Positions 1 through 12,096 of a stretch of DNA of 64,000 nucleotides are shown in pieces. Numbering within the stretch: the first letter of the stretch is position 1; each line of letters starts with the position of its first letter. The position numbers were made by a program, and so were the translations under genes. This stretch comes from Hypericum androsaemum (lineage: Eukaryota; Streptophyta; Magnoliopsida; Malpighiales; Hypericaceae), in contig OZ023183.1 in NCBI GenBank assembly GCA_963995505.1, positions 12,830,671 through 12,894,670 of the forward strand, written 5' to 3'. The notes below the pieces were generated by a model that made no database searches, was not told the origin of the DNA, and saw only the letters and a program-made list of their open reading frames with translations.

Positions 1-1353
1 AACAGAAAAAAATAATGTTAATCATCCGCCTAAATCATGCTAAAGATTCCCTGAAACCACGAGTTTGACAAGATTTGCCTAACTTGGACAGTATTTGCTC
101 TTCTTGAGCAAACTGGATTTTATGTTTTGTTCGTATGGAAGACAATTTAAAAAAAACACACATTTATTAAAAAGAAGGAAAGGAATCATGCCTAATTAAG
201 AAGCTGATTTGGCTCGATAATTACTGTAGGTTGGTAATCAAAGACACTAATTTTGATAACGATTTGCCCAGAAATAGTAACTCTAACAAGTCTCTCTTTA
301 GAATATATAGTTTAAATCATGTCGTGGCTTAATCGGTCTTCTTAATTCTAAAAAGAGTAATATGTAACATTATTTGGTTCCTTACTAGGAGTGTTTCATG
401 ATGGGATATGTAGCATCATGGTGGTTACACTAACTCTCTAGTATTCGTGATTCAACTGATCGATCTATCTATTCTTCATGTTTTTGAATAAAAATGATCA
501 AGTTTCGGTTCTGGATGAAAATCGGACTAGTCGAAATATAGTCTTAAAATAATAGTTTTGCAATATCTCATATGTAAATATTCATTCAACTGACTAATCT
601 AAATAAAAAAAAATCATACATTTGTGGTTGCTAACTACTAAAATACCTTTAGTCTTTAGGCTACCTTTCAACTCCCACCGTCCAAAAATGTTTTATAGAG
701 AGAGGAATCTTGTGATACTGAGACCAGACAAAGAATCTAATTTCTTTCTATTATATACTCGTGAATATGTTGTTCAAGTAAAATATTTTAAGGACATAAC
801 ACGTCAGGGCCACGCGATTGTATTGGTGTATATAATATTAAAGTTTGGGATTTTCTGCTGGTATATATTTATTAATACGAGCTGATTACTTTTCCTTAAT
901 GGGTCAATTACAGAGTATTTTTTTTAGGGGAATTACAGAGTATTTTGACTTGCACTATAAAATGTAATTATATGTGTTATTTCATCATCACTAATTGATC
1001 CCTGGATCGTGATGGGAGCTATTAATGATATGAACAAAATAAATTAAGCATAGATTAGGTGATATCGTAAAAATCAGACATATTAACAACTTTCATGCAT
1101 CTGTCTTGGAGCGTTGAACACATTTATGTTATAAAAAAGCTATGACAGACATCGGCAAATTAGATTCAAGCCTAGATCGGCAAATGAAGTGACTAATTGA
1201 ATTGCAACAATGTCGATCGAGACTATGTGCATCTAAGTGCCGGAGCATATCAGAATGCATCCTAAAAAAAGCTATGTCATAGTGCTTGGATCCAATGAGA
1301 TATGTGGAGATTAAATAAATATTTAGCAAATTAGATCAACTGATGCATGCTTA
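1..1353. other. Intergenic AT-rich DNA, no gene seen
   Basis: This stretch has no reading frame with recognisable protein motifs. The open frame at 622-885 has no family resemblance and the composition of the surrounding non-coding DNA. No inverted termini or target duplications were found. Confidence 0.6.
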
Positions 1354-1488
1354 ACTTGTTACGGCCATACCACCTCACCCCTCAAAAATAAAACTTGTTA
1401 CGGCCATACCACCTCACCCCTCAAAAATAAAACTTGTTACGGCCATACCACCTCACCCCTCAAAAATAAAACTTGTTACGGCCATACC
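1354..1488. repeat. 39-bp tandem repeat, about 3.4 copies
   Basis: The unit begins ACTTGTTACGGCCATACCAC and recurs at 1354, 1393, 1432 and 1471 with essentially no divergence, so the array is probably young. The last copy is truncated after GGCCATACC. No coding or promoter role is visible. Confidence 0.95.
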
Positions 1489-3630
1489 TATTCAATTAAT
1501 TGACAAGTCATTATAATTGACATGATAAATAAGTTCCAGTAGATTACAAAAGGGATAAAGTTTAAGCTTGTAGCTTTAACAATTTAGGCGATGGTAATTA
1601 ACATTTAGAAAGAGACTCGTTACTAAATCAAGGAATCGGATTATTCCATAACTACCAACTGTGATTGGTTCAACTCTTATTGGCTTACAATATTTTGATT
1701 GGAGAAGATAACATCATCAAAGTTTTTTTTTGATAAGTTAATTTTCATGTAAAAATTATTGGGTGTTAAATTCTCTCATACAAATACGTAGTTATAATCA
1801 AAGTTCTTATTAAAACTCTATCGCGATCAAAATTTAATAGAAAACCACTTGCAGGAAAAAAATGCCCGAGTTAGCGCCAAGAAGATTACATATTACACCA
1901 CCTATATCACCAAGCAAATACACAAGCCATGTAATAAATAAATCTATATCGCCTAAGTGATTCAATGTATGGTATTGGTTTCCAATCTCCTTTGTTTCAT
2001 TTGCTCATCGTACCTATCCTTGGACTCAAAATAAGATGGTATGAATTTGAAGTTCTCGGTTGTACGATAATTTCCAAAAAAATTGTTGAATTTTCTTGTA
2101 GCTACAAACTCCACATTATCGCGGCAAAGAGTGTGAATCACACCTTCTTATATGCCTCATATTACTGGTTAGCTAGAGGTAATTCCAAACATCCTCCGTT
2201 ATACCACTGGATCTGCAGCCACATTCCAAAATAGCTCCATATACTCCAAGATATTGAGGTATATGCACATGTTCGTCACAGTTATAGGCGGCTGGACCAA
2301 GCGGGTGACTGAAAATAGGGGTGGGACACTCTGGGACAAAATAATGAAATATATGGTCGAAGGATGGGTCATTGCAGGTGAGAGAGGAAGAGAGAAGAAT
2401 AAAGGAGAGAGAAGCGGTTGGAAAATTATGTCATGTACTAAAACTTATAAATTTTTTATTAAGATATTTATTAGACGGACTAAATTTATTTTTTCCAGAA
2501 TTGTTGAGCCAGTTTTCAGCTGAATTTAAGAAATATTATTTAAACTAAAGCAAACTCTTTCATATAAGTAAAAAGAATTTATAACAAGTTAGTTACTAAA
2601 AAGTTACGGTGACAATCTAGTGGTAAATTATGGCAACGTTGTGGATGGACATTTTTGTCAAAAACAAAAACACAAAGATGGGTCTCTAGACACCTTCATG
2701 TCTTCGTTTCAGGTGGCCTTTTTGGCTGTTTTTTTCTTGGTATTGTTTTTGCAATTTTAACGTCAAGATGGATCCATTAATCACTTGGACCCTAATCATT
2801 AACTCCAAGTCAACTATGTGCAAAGCCTAAAATAAACCCAAGATTATCAAGGTGAGGAATCTAAAAGAAAAGTGAGCAATCTGATATACCATAAGCCAAA
2901 TAAAGAGAAAGCATACTATAAACAATGTCATAAGGCTGTACTTGGACAATCTTATATAAATTAATTAAATATTCTGAAAATTCTATATTGGATCTTTCGA
3001 TACAACCCAAAATTAAAACATAATCGATTAGTACAATAGCAAACACAAACGTATTATGAAACATGTTTCATAAATAATATGAACTTAATTTGGTGCTAAA
3101 GAGCGTGAAAGTTCGAGTTCTCTAAGATTGAAATTGAAATAAATTTGGAAGCAAATTACAAAATTTTAGTAATTCTCTCAATCTAATTAATAGGGAGACC
3201 GCATTGAAATTGTCTGCCCGGCCACTACCCCTGAATATATGATTCAATAACCACGCTCCCTTTTGCTCCCACAGATGGGAAAAAAAGTAGCATCAGATTG
3301 AAGCAATTGTGGTCTTTGACTAACTGGTCTCTATAGAAAGGTGCTAGATCTTTTTGAAGGTTAATTAAGCCCAAAATATCTTAAATTAATCTCTTGATGA
3401 GTTGATTGAGTTGTATTTGAGTGACAGTTATAGCTCATTAAGGATGAGGGATGAGAATGGAAAGGTCGAATTTGTGATACAATATTTTAGGGTTTTGGAT
3501 TAGGTACATTATTGAATAAAGTAAGTTTGGAGGGTCTAGACTCGAATCTGGATCATAGATCTTGATGAATAGACTCGTGTCGGAGATTAAAAGGTAGAAA
3601 ATATACAAATATAATTCCAGGAGTATTTTG
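1489..3630. other. Intergenic DNA with a dispersed-repeat copy
   Basis: No supported gene. The part at about 2821-2970 is an inverted copy of a module also found at about 6595-6745 and again at 6879-7048. The open frames at 1965-2234 and 2254-2523 show no recognisable motifs. Confidence 0.55.
2821..2970 (-). repeat. Inverted copy of the 6.6-kb dispersed repeat module
   Basis: Read on the - strand, this matches about 6595-6745: the same order of words (CAAGTACAGCCTTATGAC, TATGGTATATCA, CTCACCTTGATAATC, TAGGCTTTGCAC) with few mismatches. It is therefore one of at least three copies in the window. Its class is unknown. Confidence 0.8.
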
Positions 3631-3639
3631 GTCTTATAC

Positions 3640-4015
3640 TCATCTTCCTCTCTTTTTTCCTCACGCTTTCTCTTTTCAATCACGTCTCCTCGTTTACATC
3701 CTTGCTTTCTCTCACTCCAACTTTTTTTTTATTTTTCCATCCTCTTTCTTTTTTTCATTTCTTCTTCTTCTACTCTTCTACTATTTATCCTCCTCTTATT
3801 CTTTTTTTCATTCTTACCATCTTCTTCCTTTTTTCTCTATGCATTTTTCTTCTCCTTTACGCTTTCTCCTAATACTCTTTTTTTTTCCCCTTCTTCCCCT
3901 CTTCCTTCTCCTTTTCTTTTTTTTTCTCCTTTTCCTTCTTCTTCTCCTCTCTCCTTTCTCCCAATCTTCTTCTTTTTTCCCTTATTATCCTCTTCTTTCT
4001 CCAACCGAGTCGAAT
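3640..4015. repeat. Polypyrimidine (C/T) tract
   Basis: About 370 bases are almost entirely C and T on the + strand. The open frames here give Ser/Phe/Leu-only peptides, which is a composition artefact and not a protein. Confidence 0.9.
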
Positions 4016-4020
4016 GGATT

Positions 4021-4420
4021 ATACATTGTTGGGAAGTGATAATGGTATGTTAGGGCGGGTGATAATGGTATGTCAGGGCGGGTGATAATGGTATGTATGG
4101 TATGTTCGAGCTTGTGATTATGGTATACAAATATCGGGTATACCATAATCATAAACTCGGGCATACCATAACCAAATACTCGATTATACCATAATCACAA
4201 GCTCGGGCATGCCATAATTAAATTAGTTTGAAACTACTAATAAAAATTTCATTAACAAGTTAGAAATAATTAAAGAATGAAAGTAAAAAAAATCCATGTT
4301 CCCAGCATTAAATGAATAAATGGTATGTCCGACACTAAATGGTATATAAATATCAGGCATATCATAATCACATACTCAGATATACCATTATACTCATGCA
4401 TACCATAATTAAATATAATT
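4021..4420. repeat. ATACCATAAT-type palindromic repeat cluster
   Basis: Many direct and inverted copies of GATAATGGTATG and ATACCATAATC are interspersed with TCGGGCATACC. The cluster includes a perfect 21-bp inverted repeat with arms at 4107-4127 and 4185-4205, separated by 57 bases, which could form a long hairpin. Two direct copies of TGATAATGGTATGT with a GGGCGGG spacer lie at the left edge. Confidence 0.85.
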
Positions 4421-4880
4421 TGAAACTATCAATAATTAGAAATAATTTAGAAGAAAAGTAAAAAAAATCCACGTTGCCAAAAATAAATGATATAAAGAAG
4501 GAAAGTTCCAATTGAATGATGGAGCACAGACATGCGCGTATGCATCTTTTCATTTAATGATATGAGAATGTTAACCCATTAATTGACCATTATTTTACAA
4601 GTTTGCCATTAATGATCACCCCCTCTTTCTTCAGTCTGAAAGGTACAATATGGGTCATTATGTACCGAATCCGGGCCCATGTTTTAGTATTGTTAGAATC
4701 TCTCTTTAATATAGTTGTATATATATCTAGATGTTAGTAACTCAATTTCTACCTCTATTATATCCATAAGCTAATTACAAAAAGAAACTAAACTCAACCT
4801 CTTGAATACAGTTATATACAACTTTTTTCTTTCAAAATCATCCGGTCAACTAATCCAAATTTGAATCAAGCTGAATTTTA
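4421..4880. other. Intergenic DNA
   Basis: No supported gene or element. It ends at AATAATGG, the putative target duplication of the next retroposon. Confidence 0.5.
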
Positions 4881-4888
4881 AATAATGG

Positions 4889-5852
4889 GAACAATCCAAC
4901 TCGGTTGAAATCTGAAATCATGTTTTTTCTCTCTCCTCGGCGAGAGCGCTTCTCTCTCTCTCTCTCTCTCTCTCTTAGATCTCTTTCTCTTTTCTTAGGA
5001 TTTTACCCATTTTCTTAGCCATATATGCCCCTCTTCTTCCCCTTTTCCACAACCACAGCAACCTCCAACCCGCTTTCTCCTCATCCTCCGACGAGCTCTC
5101 TGTTCACCCCAACACCCATCTTTCGTCCGGGCTGCTCCTCTTAGGTCAGGGCCTTGTGGGTCGGGCTTCAATAATCTTCCCGCTTCAGGCACTTACCTAG
5201 CGGGTCTTTTATCCAGATATCCTCGCTCAGCCACTGCCCAGGTCTCCTTCTTATTGTCTCCTCGGGTTCTGGCCCTCCTTTTGGCGTGCCGTCCCGGTGG
5301 TCGACCCCTCCGACCTTTTTTTCTTTTATAATACTTTTAGTTCTTTTCTATGTTGTTTATTTCTGGTTGTTGCTTATTTTCCCAAACCCCTCTTGTTTGG
5401 TGGTTTTCTGGGACTGTTGTTTATGTTTGCTAGTATGTTCCTTTTTGTTGTCTTTTGCTTGGATTGACATTTATTCGATCTGAGATCTGTTTGGTTCTCG
5501 AAACTTTGCCTGTTGGTGCAGGTGGATAGTCTTATCTTGGTTGGATTTGTCCAATCTTGGCATTCATTTGCGTGCATCTTGTATGCATTCAAATTCTCAC
5601 AAGGTTGTGTCTATGACGCGACCTTGTGGTTATTAGATGTTGCTTGTCTCGCCTGCTTTTGCCTTGTACGTTCGGCTCTCGTAGCCTTTCGTCCGCCCTT
5701 CGCCTTCACCAATGCCTCTCTGTCTCCTTTAGGCTTGGTTTCATGTTCTGTTTCAATGCTTTCGTTCCATGTTTATATTTTTTTCTTTAAGTATTGTAAC
5801 CCGTCTTTTATTATATAGGCTTCGCACCACTCTTCTATAAAATTTTTTTTTT
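4889..5852 (+). mobile_element. Non-autonomous retroposon (family also at 50.7 kb)
   Basis: The middle and 3' half resemble the - strand of 50679-51736: a GATCTGAGATCTGT-like box, then CAGGTGGATAGTCTTATC, TTGTATGCATTCAAATT, GCTTGTCTCG, and the ending TAGGCTTCGCACCACTCTTCTAT. It is bounded by AATAATGG at 4881-4888 and 5853-5860, a possible 8-bp target duplication. The 5' part holds a CT-rich leader. No reverse transcriptase is encoded. The 3' tail is a T run preceded by AAAA, unlike the A tail of the 50.7-kb copy, so the exact 3' end is uncertain. Confidence 0.6.
4951..4975. repeat. (CT)n microsatellite
   Basis: About twelve uninterrupted CT dinucleotides within the CT-rich leader of the retroposon. 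Confidence 0.95.
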
Positions 5853-5860
5853 AATAATGG

Positions 5861-6352
5861 CAAAATTATGTCTATCAAGTTTTAACACAGTTGAGTATTG
5901 TTCATTATTTAAAAAAATTTTGGTATGACTGACAGTCTACTTCAACTGCAACCTCGTACTGAAACTGAGTCATTTTCATACCAAAATTCGAAGTGAGGTT
6001 AATTCGTGGTTAAAGTCATTGATTGTGGGTCCAACTGATTAGATTGGCAGGTTTACCCAACTATAATATTTAGTTACGATAACTTAAACTCAAGATCTCC
6101 AAATAATCGGTGGTTGATTCTACACTTGGCAGTGGAGCAAGCACAACAACCATTATGACTAATGCAAATGTCCAATTTTGGCCGGTGGAGCCAGCATGCC
6201 GTAACATAACAGAGACCAAAAATGACGTGTCGTAGAAAGAGAAAAAAAGGGGATGGACTGGTCCCCACCCATGGGCGTGTCCAATTTTGGGGGCGAATTT
6301 GGAGGGAACTGGGCTAGTCCCTGCCCATATGGACTAACTCCCAATATCACTA
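5861..6352. other. Intergenic DNA
   Basis: No supported gene. Short overlapping frames around 6074-6438 on both strands have no family resemblance. Confidence 0.5.
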
Positions 6353-6438
6353 CACATGCAAACGAACCTCATGCAAACCATTATCATTTCACATGCAAAC
6401 AAATATCACTTCACATGCAAACCAATATCACCTCATAG
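6353..6438. repeat. About 24-bp tandem repeat (CACATGCAAAC...)
   Basis: Four degenerate units of the form CACATGCAAAC(C/A)AATATCA lie in direct orientation, the last two nearly identical (TTCACATGCAAACAAATATCA and TTCACATGCAAACCAATATCA). Confidence 0.8.
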
Positions 6439-6556
6439 GTTATTGACCATCAGATTTAAAGATAATCAAACCTGACGGCCCGAAATTTAGTCCCGACTTG
6501 GGGATAAATTTTATTTAGTCCCCACTCAATCCGTTCTCGGACTGGTCAAAGCCTCT

Positions 6557-7050
6557 CATTAGAATTTGAACTTCCAGGGGAAACACAATCGTCCAAGTAA
6601 ATTATATAAGATCGTCCAAGTACAGCCTTATGACATTGTTTATAGTGTGCTTTCTCTTCAGTTGGCTTATGGTATATCAAATTGCTCACTTTTCTTTTAG
6701 ATTCCTCACCTTGATAATCTTGGGTTTATTCTAGGCTTTGCACATATTTGACTTGATAATTTTGCTATCAATTAACCAAAATTAAACTCTTTAAAAGATG
6801 ATATGGGATTTAGTGAGATCGACAATCAAATAAAAATTACTTGGACCATTGTGTTTCCCCTGGAAGTTCAAATTCTTATGGTATATCAAATTGCTCACTT
6901 TTCTTTTAGATTCCTCACCTTGATAATCTTGGGTTTATTCTAGGCTTTGCACATATTTGACTTGATAATTTTGCTATCAATTAACCAAAATTAAACTCTT
7001 TAAAAGATGATATGGGATTTAGTGAGATCGACAATCAAATAAAAATTAAA
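6557..7050. repeat. Inverted and direct repeat complex
   Basis: A segment of about 42 bp at 6557-6598 (TTAGAATTTGAACTTCCAGG and onward) recurs in inverted orientation at 6837-6878. The internal segment 6668-6840 recurs directly at 6879-7048, from TATGGTATATCAAATTGCTC to GACAATCAAATAAAAATTA, almost without change. The pattern is inverted arm, module, inverted arm, module. A further copy of the module lies inverted at 2821-2970. No transposase is present, so it may be a foldback-type non-autonomous element that suffered a partial duplication. Confidence 0.8.
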
Positions 7051-8266
7051 CAAAAAAATAGATTAATCTTTGATTTTTCTTTTTGGATTTATACCAATAA
7101 GTATCCGGACCAGTGAGCCGATTAATTCAGGTAAGATAGGACTTTTGAACTTGATAAACCTCTCCCAATGAATATTTAACACTGATAAATTACCAAAACT
7201 CAAAATTATAGACATAATTAAGATAGGAAAACTCTTTAGATACCAAATGATATAAATGATTGTAGGTAGATTTAACCCTTCAATAAACAAATGGAAACAA
7301 TTATGCGGGCTTGTGATTTGTTTCCTATTTTGGACGTGATCTGCATCCTAGGACTTTGAATTGGGCTTCAGGACTTGGGCCGAAGCGTTGGACTTCCTTT
7401 AATGGGTTGATATAATATGAAAGTTTTGACATCTCATAACAACTTACAAAGTAAGAACTGAAGTTAACAAAGTGTAAAAGTATCCTTCAAAAGGCAAAAT
7501 GTAAAACTAAACCTATAAAAAATTGTAATATTGAATCATATGCTAATTCTTAACATATGGTGGCCTTCATTTGTAATTTTAATGTATAAAAATTACGTTG
7601 CGAATACGCAAAAATTCTTTTGCAAAGTACAATATATCAAAATCTCGGTGACCTCGAAAGTATTTTCTATAAAAAAATTGAAATATTTTTCATGATAAAT
7701 TTAGACATTCATTAGATTAGCCGTTTACAAAATACAGGATATAAGTTTCCATTTATCTCAATCTTATAGATGTATGTGCATATTTTAAACACTTACTGAT
7801 TTAAATTTCAATTCTTTTCCGGTGAATAACAATTTCATTAATGTTTATTGATTCAGTACGTATAACAAACTTAAATTTTATTAAACATATTCGAAGTGAC
7901 ACGAATTAGCAGGTGAGATCCTGATCCTATTAAGTCCCGGAGAATAAATGCAAAGATCTAGGTCCTCCATTGAAAAAAGAGAGTAAAAAACAGATCTAAT
8001 ACATTTTAATTGAATCATGCCTCATTATAATGTCTTCAAATTCTTTCTGTACTAACTTAAAAGATTAACATGATGTAAAAAATACAATTTTTTTGCAAAT
8101 TTTAGTTCATGGTAATTAAACTTTTTGTCCCTTTTATGGTCACTAGTTCGTATTAATTTACTTTGTATAGTCAACATTGTATGATCATTCAAATCATCTA
8201 GAATTTTTTCTTTCTTTCATGGGCTTTCCTTTCCTCTCTCTCCCTTCCCATTTAATTCTCTCTCTC
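7051..8266. other. Intergenic AT-rich DNA
   Basis: No reading frame with recognisable motifs and no clear element termini. It ends in a CTCTC run at the Copia LTR boundary. Confidence 0.5.
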
Positions 8267-8592
8267 TATTAGAAAATACCCCAAGAAAACAATAACGCAC
8301 ACAAGAACATGAACACTAAAAATTACATAGGTCGACCTAAAGGGGATCTTTTATTGACAAGCCATAAAGTCATACATAAACTAGGATAACATTCCTTTAT
8401 ATATTAGACAAACCCTTGCAAGCCACGAAATCTATCAAGGTCATCTAGGAGTCCACAACAGGAGCCCGAACAAATCAGGAAATAACTCGCAGTGTCACTC
8501 GGTAGGCGCCGGGCCCTCGGACCAAACTCAATCCTAGCTGGCGCCAACCCCACTAGCCAAAATTTTCTCCACTTTTCTCACCACTCCTCATA
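8267..8592 (-). repeat. 3' LTR of the deleted Copia element
   Basis: Aligns by eye with 10487-10804, sharing stretches such as ATATTAGACAAAC, AAGCCACAAA/GAAA and GGTCATCTAGGAGTCC. It is clearly diverged from the other LTR, so the insertion is old. The inner boundary lies within 8590-8593. Confidence 0.8.
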
Positions 8593-8795
8593 ATCTCCAC
8601 CTTGGCGAGAACATGTACCTTGGAGAAGTACGAAGTCCTGCGAAACCAAGCTGACTCCATCAATTCCACCTTAAACCATATACCATTTTGTCCTCATCAA
8701 GACCATCATCACTTCTCTCTACCTTTGTTCAATCACTTGGAGACATCCCCTAAGCTCGAGTCTCATGAGTTTGCTTGGTATATTTTCTCCAACCT

Positions 8796-10460
8796 CTATT
8801 GAATGTCAACATGCATGTTCACCTGCTGAAGCGACCTTGTGACCAATAGATGCTCTTCTATTTTTTCGGTCACCCTTACACTTTGCAACCTCGAAGTGCT
8901 TTCTTGTTGAACATTGTTCCTTTTGCCCAAACTAATGCTACAAGCCAAATCATACATTGGACAGCCTTTTGTTCCACCAAGTAGAACTCTTGACATGTCA
9001 TAAACTCCACTGCTTGCCCTTGAGTGAGATAAAGCTTGATTCGACTGTGGTGCTCCCAACAGTTTTGCATTTCTAGTGCTAAACTTACCAAACACTATTG
9101 CTTTGCACATGCCTTTGGATAACCATAGCGGGGCCTTGTTAACCTTCTCTCTACGAATCCCCATTTCAAAAATCTTTTTGGATGCACTCAAACTATTCAT
9201 ATCAAGACCTCGCTCCTTCATACGATCTAACCTCATATGCCAAGAACTTTTCTCCCCTCCATCAGAACCCATTGATATGACTCTACCTACAATAGTGCCC
9301 CTCACTAACCTGTAGGTGTTCCTATCATCCCTTTCACTCTTCATCACTACTGCAGCATATGTCTCCACCTCCATTAGACCATCTTATAGCCATACCTATT
9401 ATAATTTAAGGCTCCTAATGAGATCAAATTCCTTTTTAAATTTGAAATATTTTAATCCCACACAACTTTCTCACAACACCATCCCACATCTTAATTTGTA
9501 TGTCCCTTATACAAGTAATTCTACAAGTAGATCCATTGTCCATAGTCACCATACTTGGATTAACGAACTTGTACGTATCGAACCACCCTCTATTGGGCGT
9601 CATGTGAGAAGAACACGTGCTATCCAAACTCCAAAAATTAATAAGATGCTTTGAACTTGATAGGACAGAAAGATAATCACCATTCGACCCGTTCAAATAT
9701 GTGGCCATGTTCATGGAACCTATTCTGTCACGATCCTTAGTTCTTCCTGGACAATCCTTCTTCATGTGCCCCTTTTCTCCGTACTTGAAGAATTTTTCTT
9801 TGAACCTCCTTGACCTAGACTTGGATCTTTTTCCATCATTTCCTTCTCTATGATCAAGGCTTCCCCTCACAACCAGTCCTTCTCCTCGTTCATCACCGAC
9901 CTTCTTCCTTTGATGAAATCCTAACATGGCACTAGTCATATCCTCCAACACCAAGGACTCTTTGCCCAAGTTAGAGTTGTAACCAAACTTTCGTAAGAAC
10001 CTGGTAAGAAATTTAACTACAATAATGTCTTGTCTTCATCCTCAAACTTCACATTGACCCTTATCAAATTACTCACAAATTGATAAAAACTATTGATTTG
10101 TTAGCTCAAATCTGAGCCCCCCATCATCTTAAGGTCGTACAACATTTGCTTAAGACAAAGCTTGTGCGACAGAGACTTTGACATATACCTGTGCTCCAAT
10201 TTCTTCCAAGCCCCAGCTGGTGACTCCTCATCCATGACATGATACATCACGTCATCAGCCAAGCACAAGCGAATTATCGCCACCACCTTGACCTCCAACT
10301 TTTTTCACTCTTGCACCTCCATCTTCTCAGGCTTTTTCTCTGAGAGTGCGCTAACCATCCTTTGTCGTACCAGCAGATCTTTGACACGTCCTTGCCATAA
10401 CTTAAAATTCGATGAGCCATCGAACTTAACCAAACCAAACTTCGCGCCATGATCCGCCAT
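8796..10460 (-). pseudogene. Copia gag-protease-integrase fragment, broken
   Basis: On the - strand, 10298-10101 carries a gag (UBN2-like) segment with AWKKLEHRYMSKSLSHKL. Next, 9969-9436 has a zinc-knuckle remnant (YGEKGHMKKDCP, with expected Cys residues replaced) and the protease region LDSTCSSHMTPNRGWFDTY, where the usual D-S-G is altered. Then 9374-8796 holds the pre-integrase part (SSWHMRLDRMKERGLDMNSL). The segments lie in different frames or are separated by stops. Reverse transcriptase and RNase H are missing altogether, so no polyprotein can be made. The family is close to the plant Ta1-type Copia elements by motif wording. Confidence 0.8.
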
Positions 10461-10471
10461 CCTCAATCTTA

Positions 10472-10485
10472 GTTCTGATATCAGT
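10472..10485 (-). other. Primer binding site (tRNA-Met type)
   Basis: ACTGATATCAGAAC on the - strand directly follows the LTR end CCTAACA. It resembles the standard plant Copia site TGGTATCAGAGC with a few changes. Confidence 0.7.
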
Positions 10486-10486
10486 T

Positions 10487-10804
10487 GTTAGGAAATCTCC
10501 CAAGGAAATAACAAAGCATACAAGAAAGCGAACACAATAGATTACGCGGTTCAGCCTAATACATATGTCCACAGAGAGAAGAAGATCTTTTATTGATGAG
10601 TTCCAAGCCACAAAGCCATATATAAACTAAGATAATATTTCTTCATATATTAGACAAACTCTTGCAAGCCACAAAACCTATCTAGGTCATCTAGGAGTCC
10701 AAAATAGGAGCCCGAACAAAACAGGAAGCCGGGCCCTAGAACCAAACTTGGTCCTCCCCCCCCCCCCCCCTAAATTTCGTCTGCTTTTCTTGCCCCTCCA
10801 AACA
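10487..10804 (-). repeat. 5' LTR of the deleted Copia element
   Basis: Starts TGTTTGGAGG and ends CCTAACA on the - strand, giving TG...CA ends. It contains a run of about fifteen C residues at 10755-10770 on the + strand, absent from the partner LTR. Confidence 0.8.
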
Positions 10805-12096
10805 CTCTTCGGTAAAGAGCCGGCAGCCCTTTGATGTCGCACACTGTTATGCACCCATCATGTCGGATATTTGGATCTGTATAAAAAATTGTTATTGGAT
10901 TCATATTCTGGATATCATATATTTTACTTACACTTACCCTCTACGTCACTAGTCTTACGCATATGAATCATGCAGCATGATCCTGAGAGTCTCGTACTGA
11001 GTTATGTTACTAAAAGAATTGGGCTGGCCCATTTGAAAAACAGGGTCATGTAGTTGAAGTTCGTCATCCGTGTGTTCTGCTGGGATCTGATTGCAGAATT
11101 CATCGGTGTGAGGCCATGATGGTAGCGTGGCGGCATCAACGCGAAGTGAGTTAGGCCGAGAGCTTTTTGCCAAAGAAATAGAAAGAGAAAAAAGAAGAAG
11201 AAAGAAAGGAAAAAGGACGAGAAACAAAATGTTTGGATTGTTTACCTAGAATGACCATAAAAAAATGACATAATATATACCGGTGATCATAAAGGAACAA
11301 AAATACTTAATGATTATATACTAAAATTTATAAAAGATTAATAACCATGAGATTCTCTTTACTCGATTAACATGCTATTAAATTATTAATATCAGCCACA
11401 AGAGTAGCAATCCACCCATCGATCATCGCATCTGAATTATCTTCAGTAGGATAATTTTTTTTTTCTACAATTGGGAGAAATTGTTGCACTTGTGAAACGT
11501 CACTACCATCTCACAAAAATCTTTCTTTCAAAAAATCTTACAAAAATCTTGATTGAATGAGATTGTAAGATGGTGGTGGATTACCTCACCAATGAATCAA
11601 CAAATCTGGATTGAAATTTAGAATTCCAAGCTCTAGATATCTTTTTAATTTTTTTAGTTTATCTATGTGTAAGCTAGTTTACATCCCTAAGAAATCTAAT
11701 TTAGTTACAGATTGGCAAGCAAAATGAATCAATTTTCATTTTGATTTGGAGGTCTTGTGCTTAATCTTCCTAATGAACAGAGAGGTCCTCTTATATGACT
11801 TTTTTTTGCTAAGTTAATGAAGTTCTATCTTTGTCTTTTCAGAAAAAAAAGGTACTTGAATTATTAATGTACTGCACCCCGTACTACCATTATTGTACTT
11901 CATCAAATGACCAACGTAATCGTTCGCTATATATTGTAACCATGAGCTCTCGACGTCTCGAACTCCTCCCCAATTTTGCCCCATCTTCAAAATATTTCAC
12001 ATATTTTAATCCTCAATTTTCTTACCGTCCTTTTTTTTAATCCGGAAAATTCGTGTCTTGTCTTCCTCGGACAAGGCATCTCGTTTTGAAGCAATC
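10805..12096. other. Intergenic DNA between two Copia elements
   Basis: No supported gene. A 90-codon frame on the - strand (11227-10955) begins with a hydrophobic, signal-like stretch, but nothing else supports it. A short inverted pair around 11500-11580 (CATCTCACAAAAATC and its imperfect complement) could be a small hairpin. Confidence 0.5.

Larger units (their letters stand above)
8267..10804 (-). mobile_element. Internally deleted Copia LTR retrotransposon
   Basis: Two related LTRs (8267-8592 and 10487-10804) flank 1.9 kb that reads gag, zinc knuckle, protease and the start of integrase on the - strand, and then stops. Reverse transcriptase and RNase H are absent. A Met-tRNA-type primer binding site (ACTGATATCAGAAC on the - strand, about 10472-10485) abuts the 5' LTR. 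A polypurine tract CCAAGGTGGAGA abuts the 3' LTR near 8594-8605. The flanks CTCTC (8262-8266) and CTCTT (10805-10809) look like a 5-bp target duplication with one change. The preserved ends suggest deletion after insertion, or mobilisation in trans. Confidence 0.85.

Noticed and set aside
622..885. 87-codon + strand frame
   Set aside because: No family resemblance, AT-driven composition, no promoter or splice context.
3628..4053. 141-codon frame of Ser/Phe/Leu
   Set aside because: Product of a pyrimidine tract; low-complexity, not a protein gene.
10955..11227. 90-codon - strand frame with a hydrophobic, signal-like start
   Set aside because: The hydrophobic start comes from a T/C-rich stretch; the rest has no family motif, no paired cysteines and no promoter evidence.
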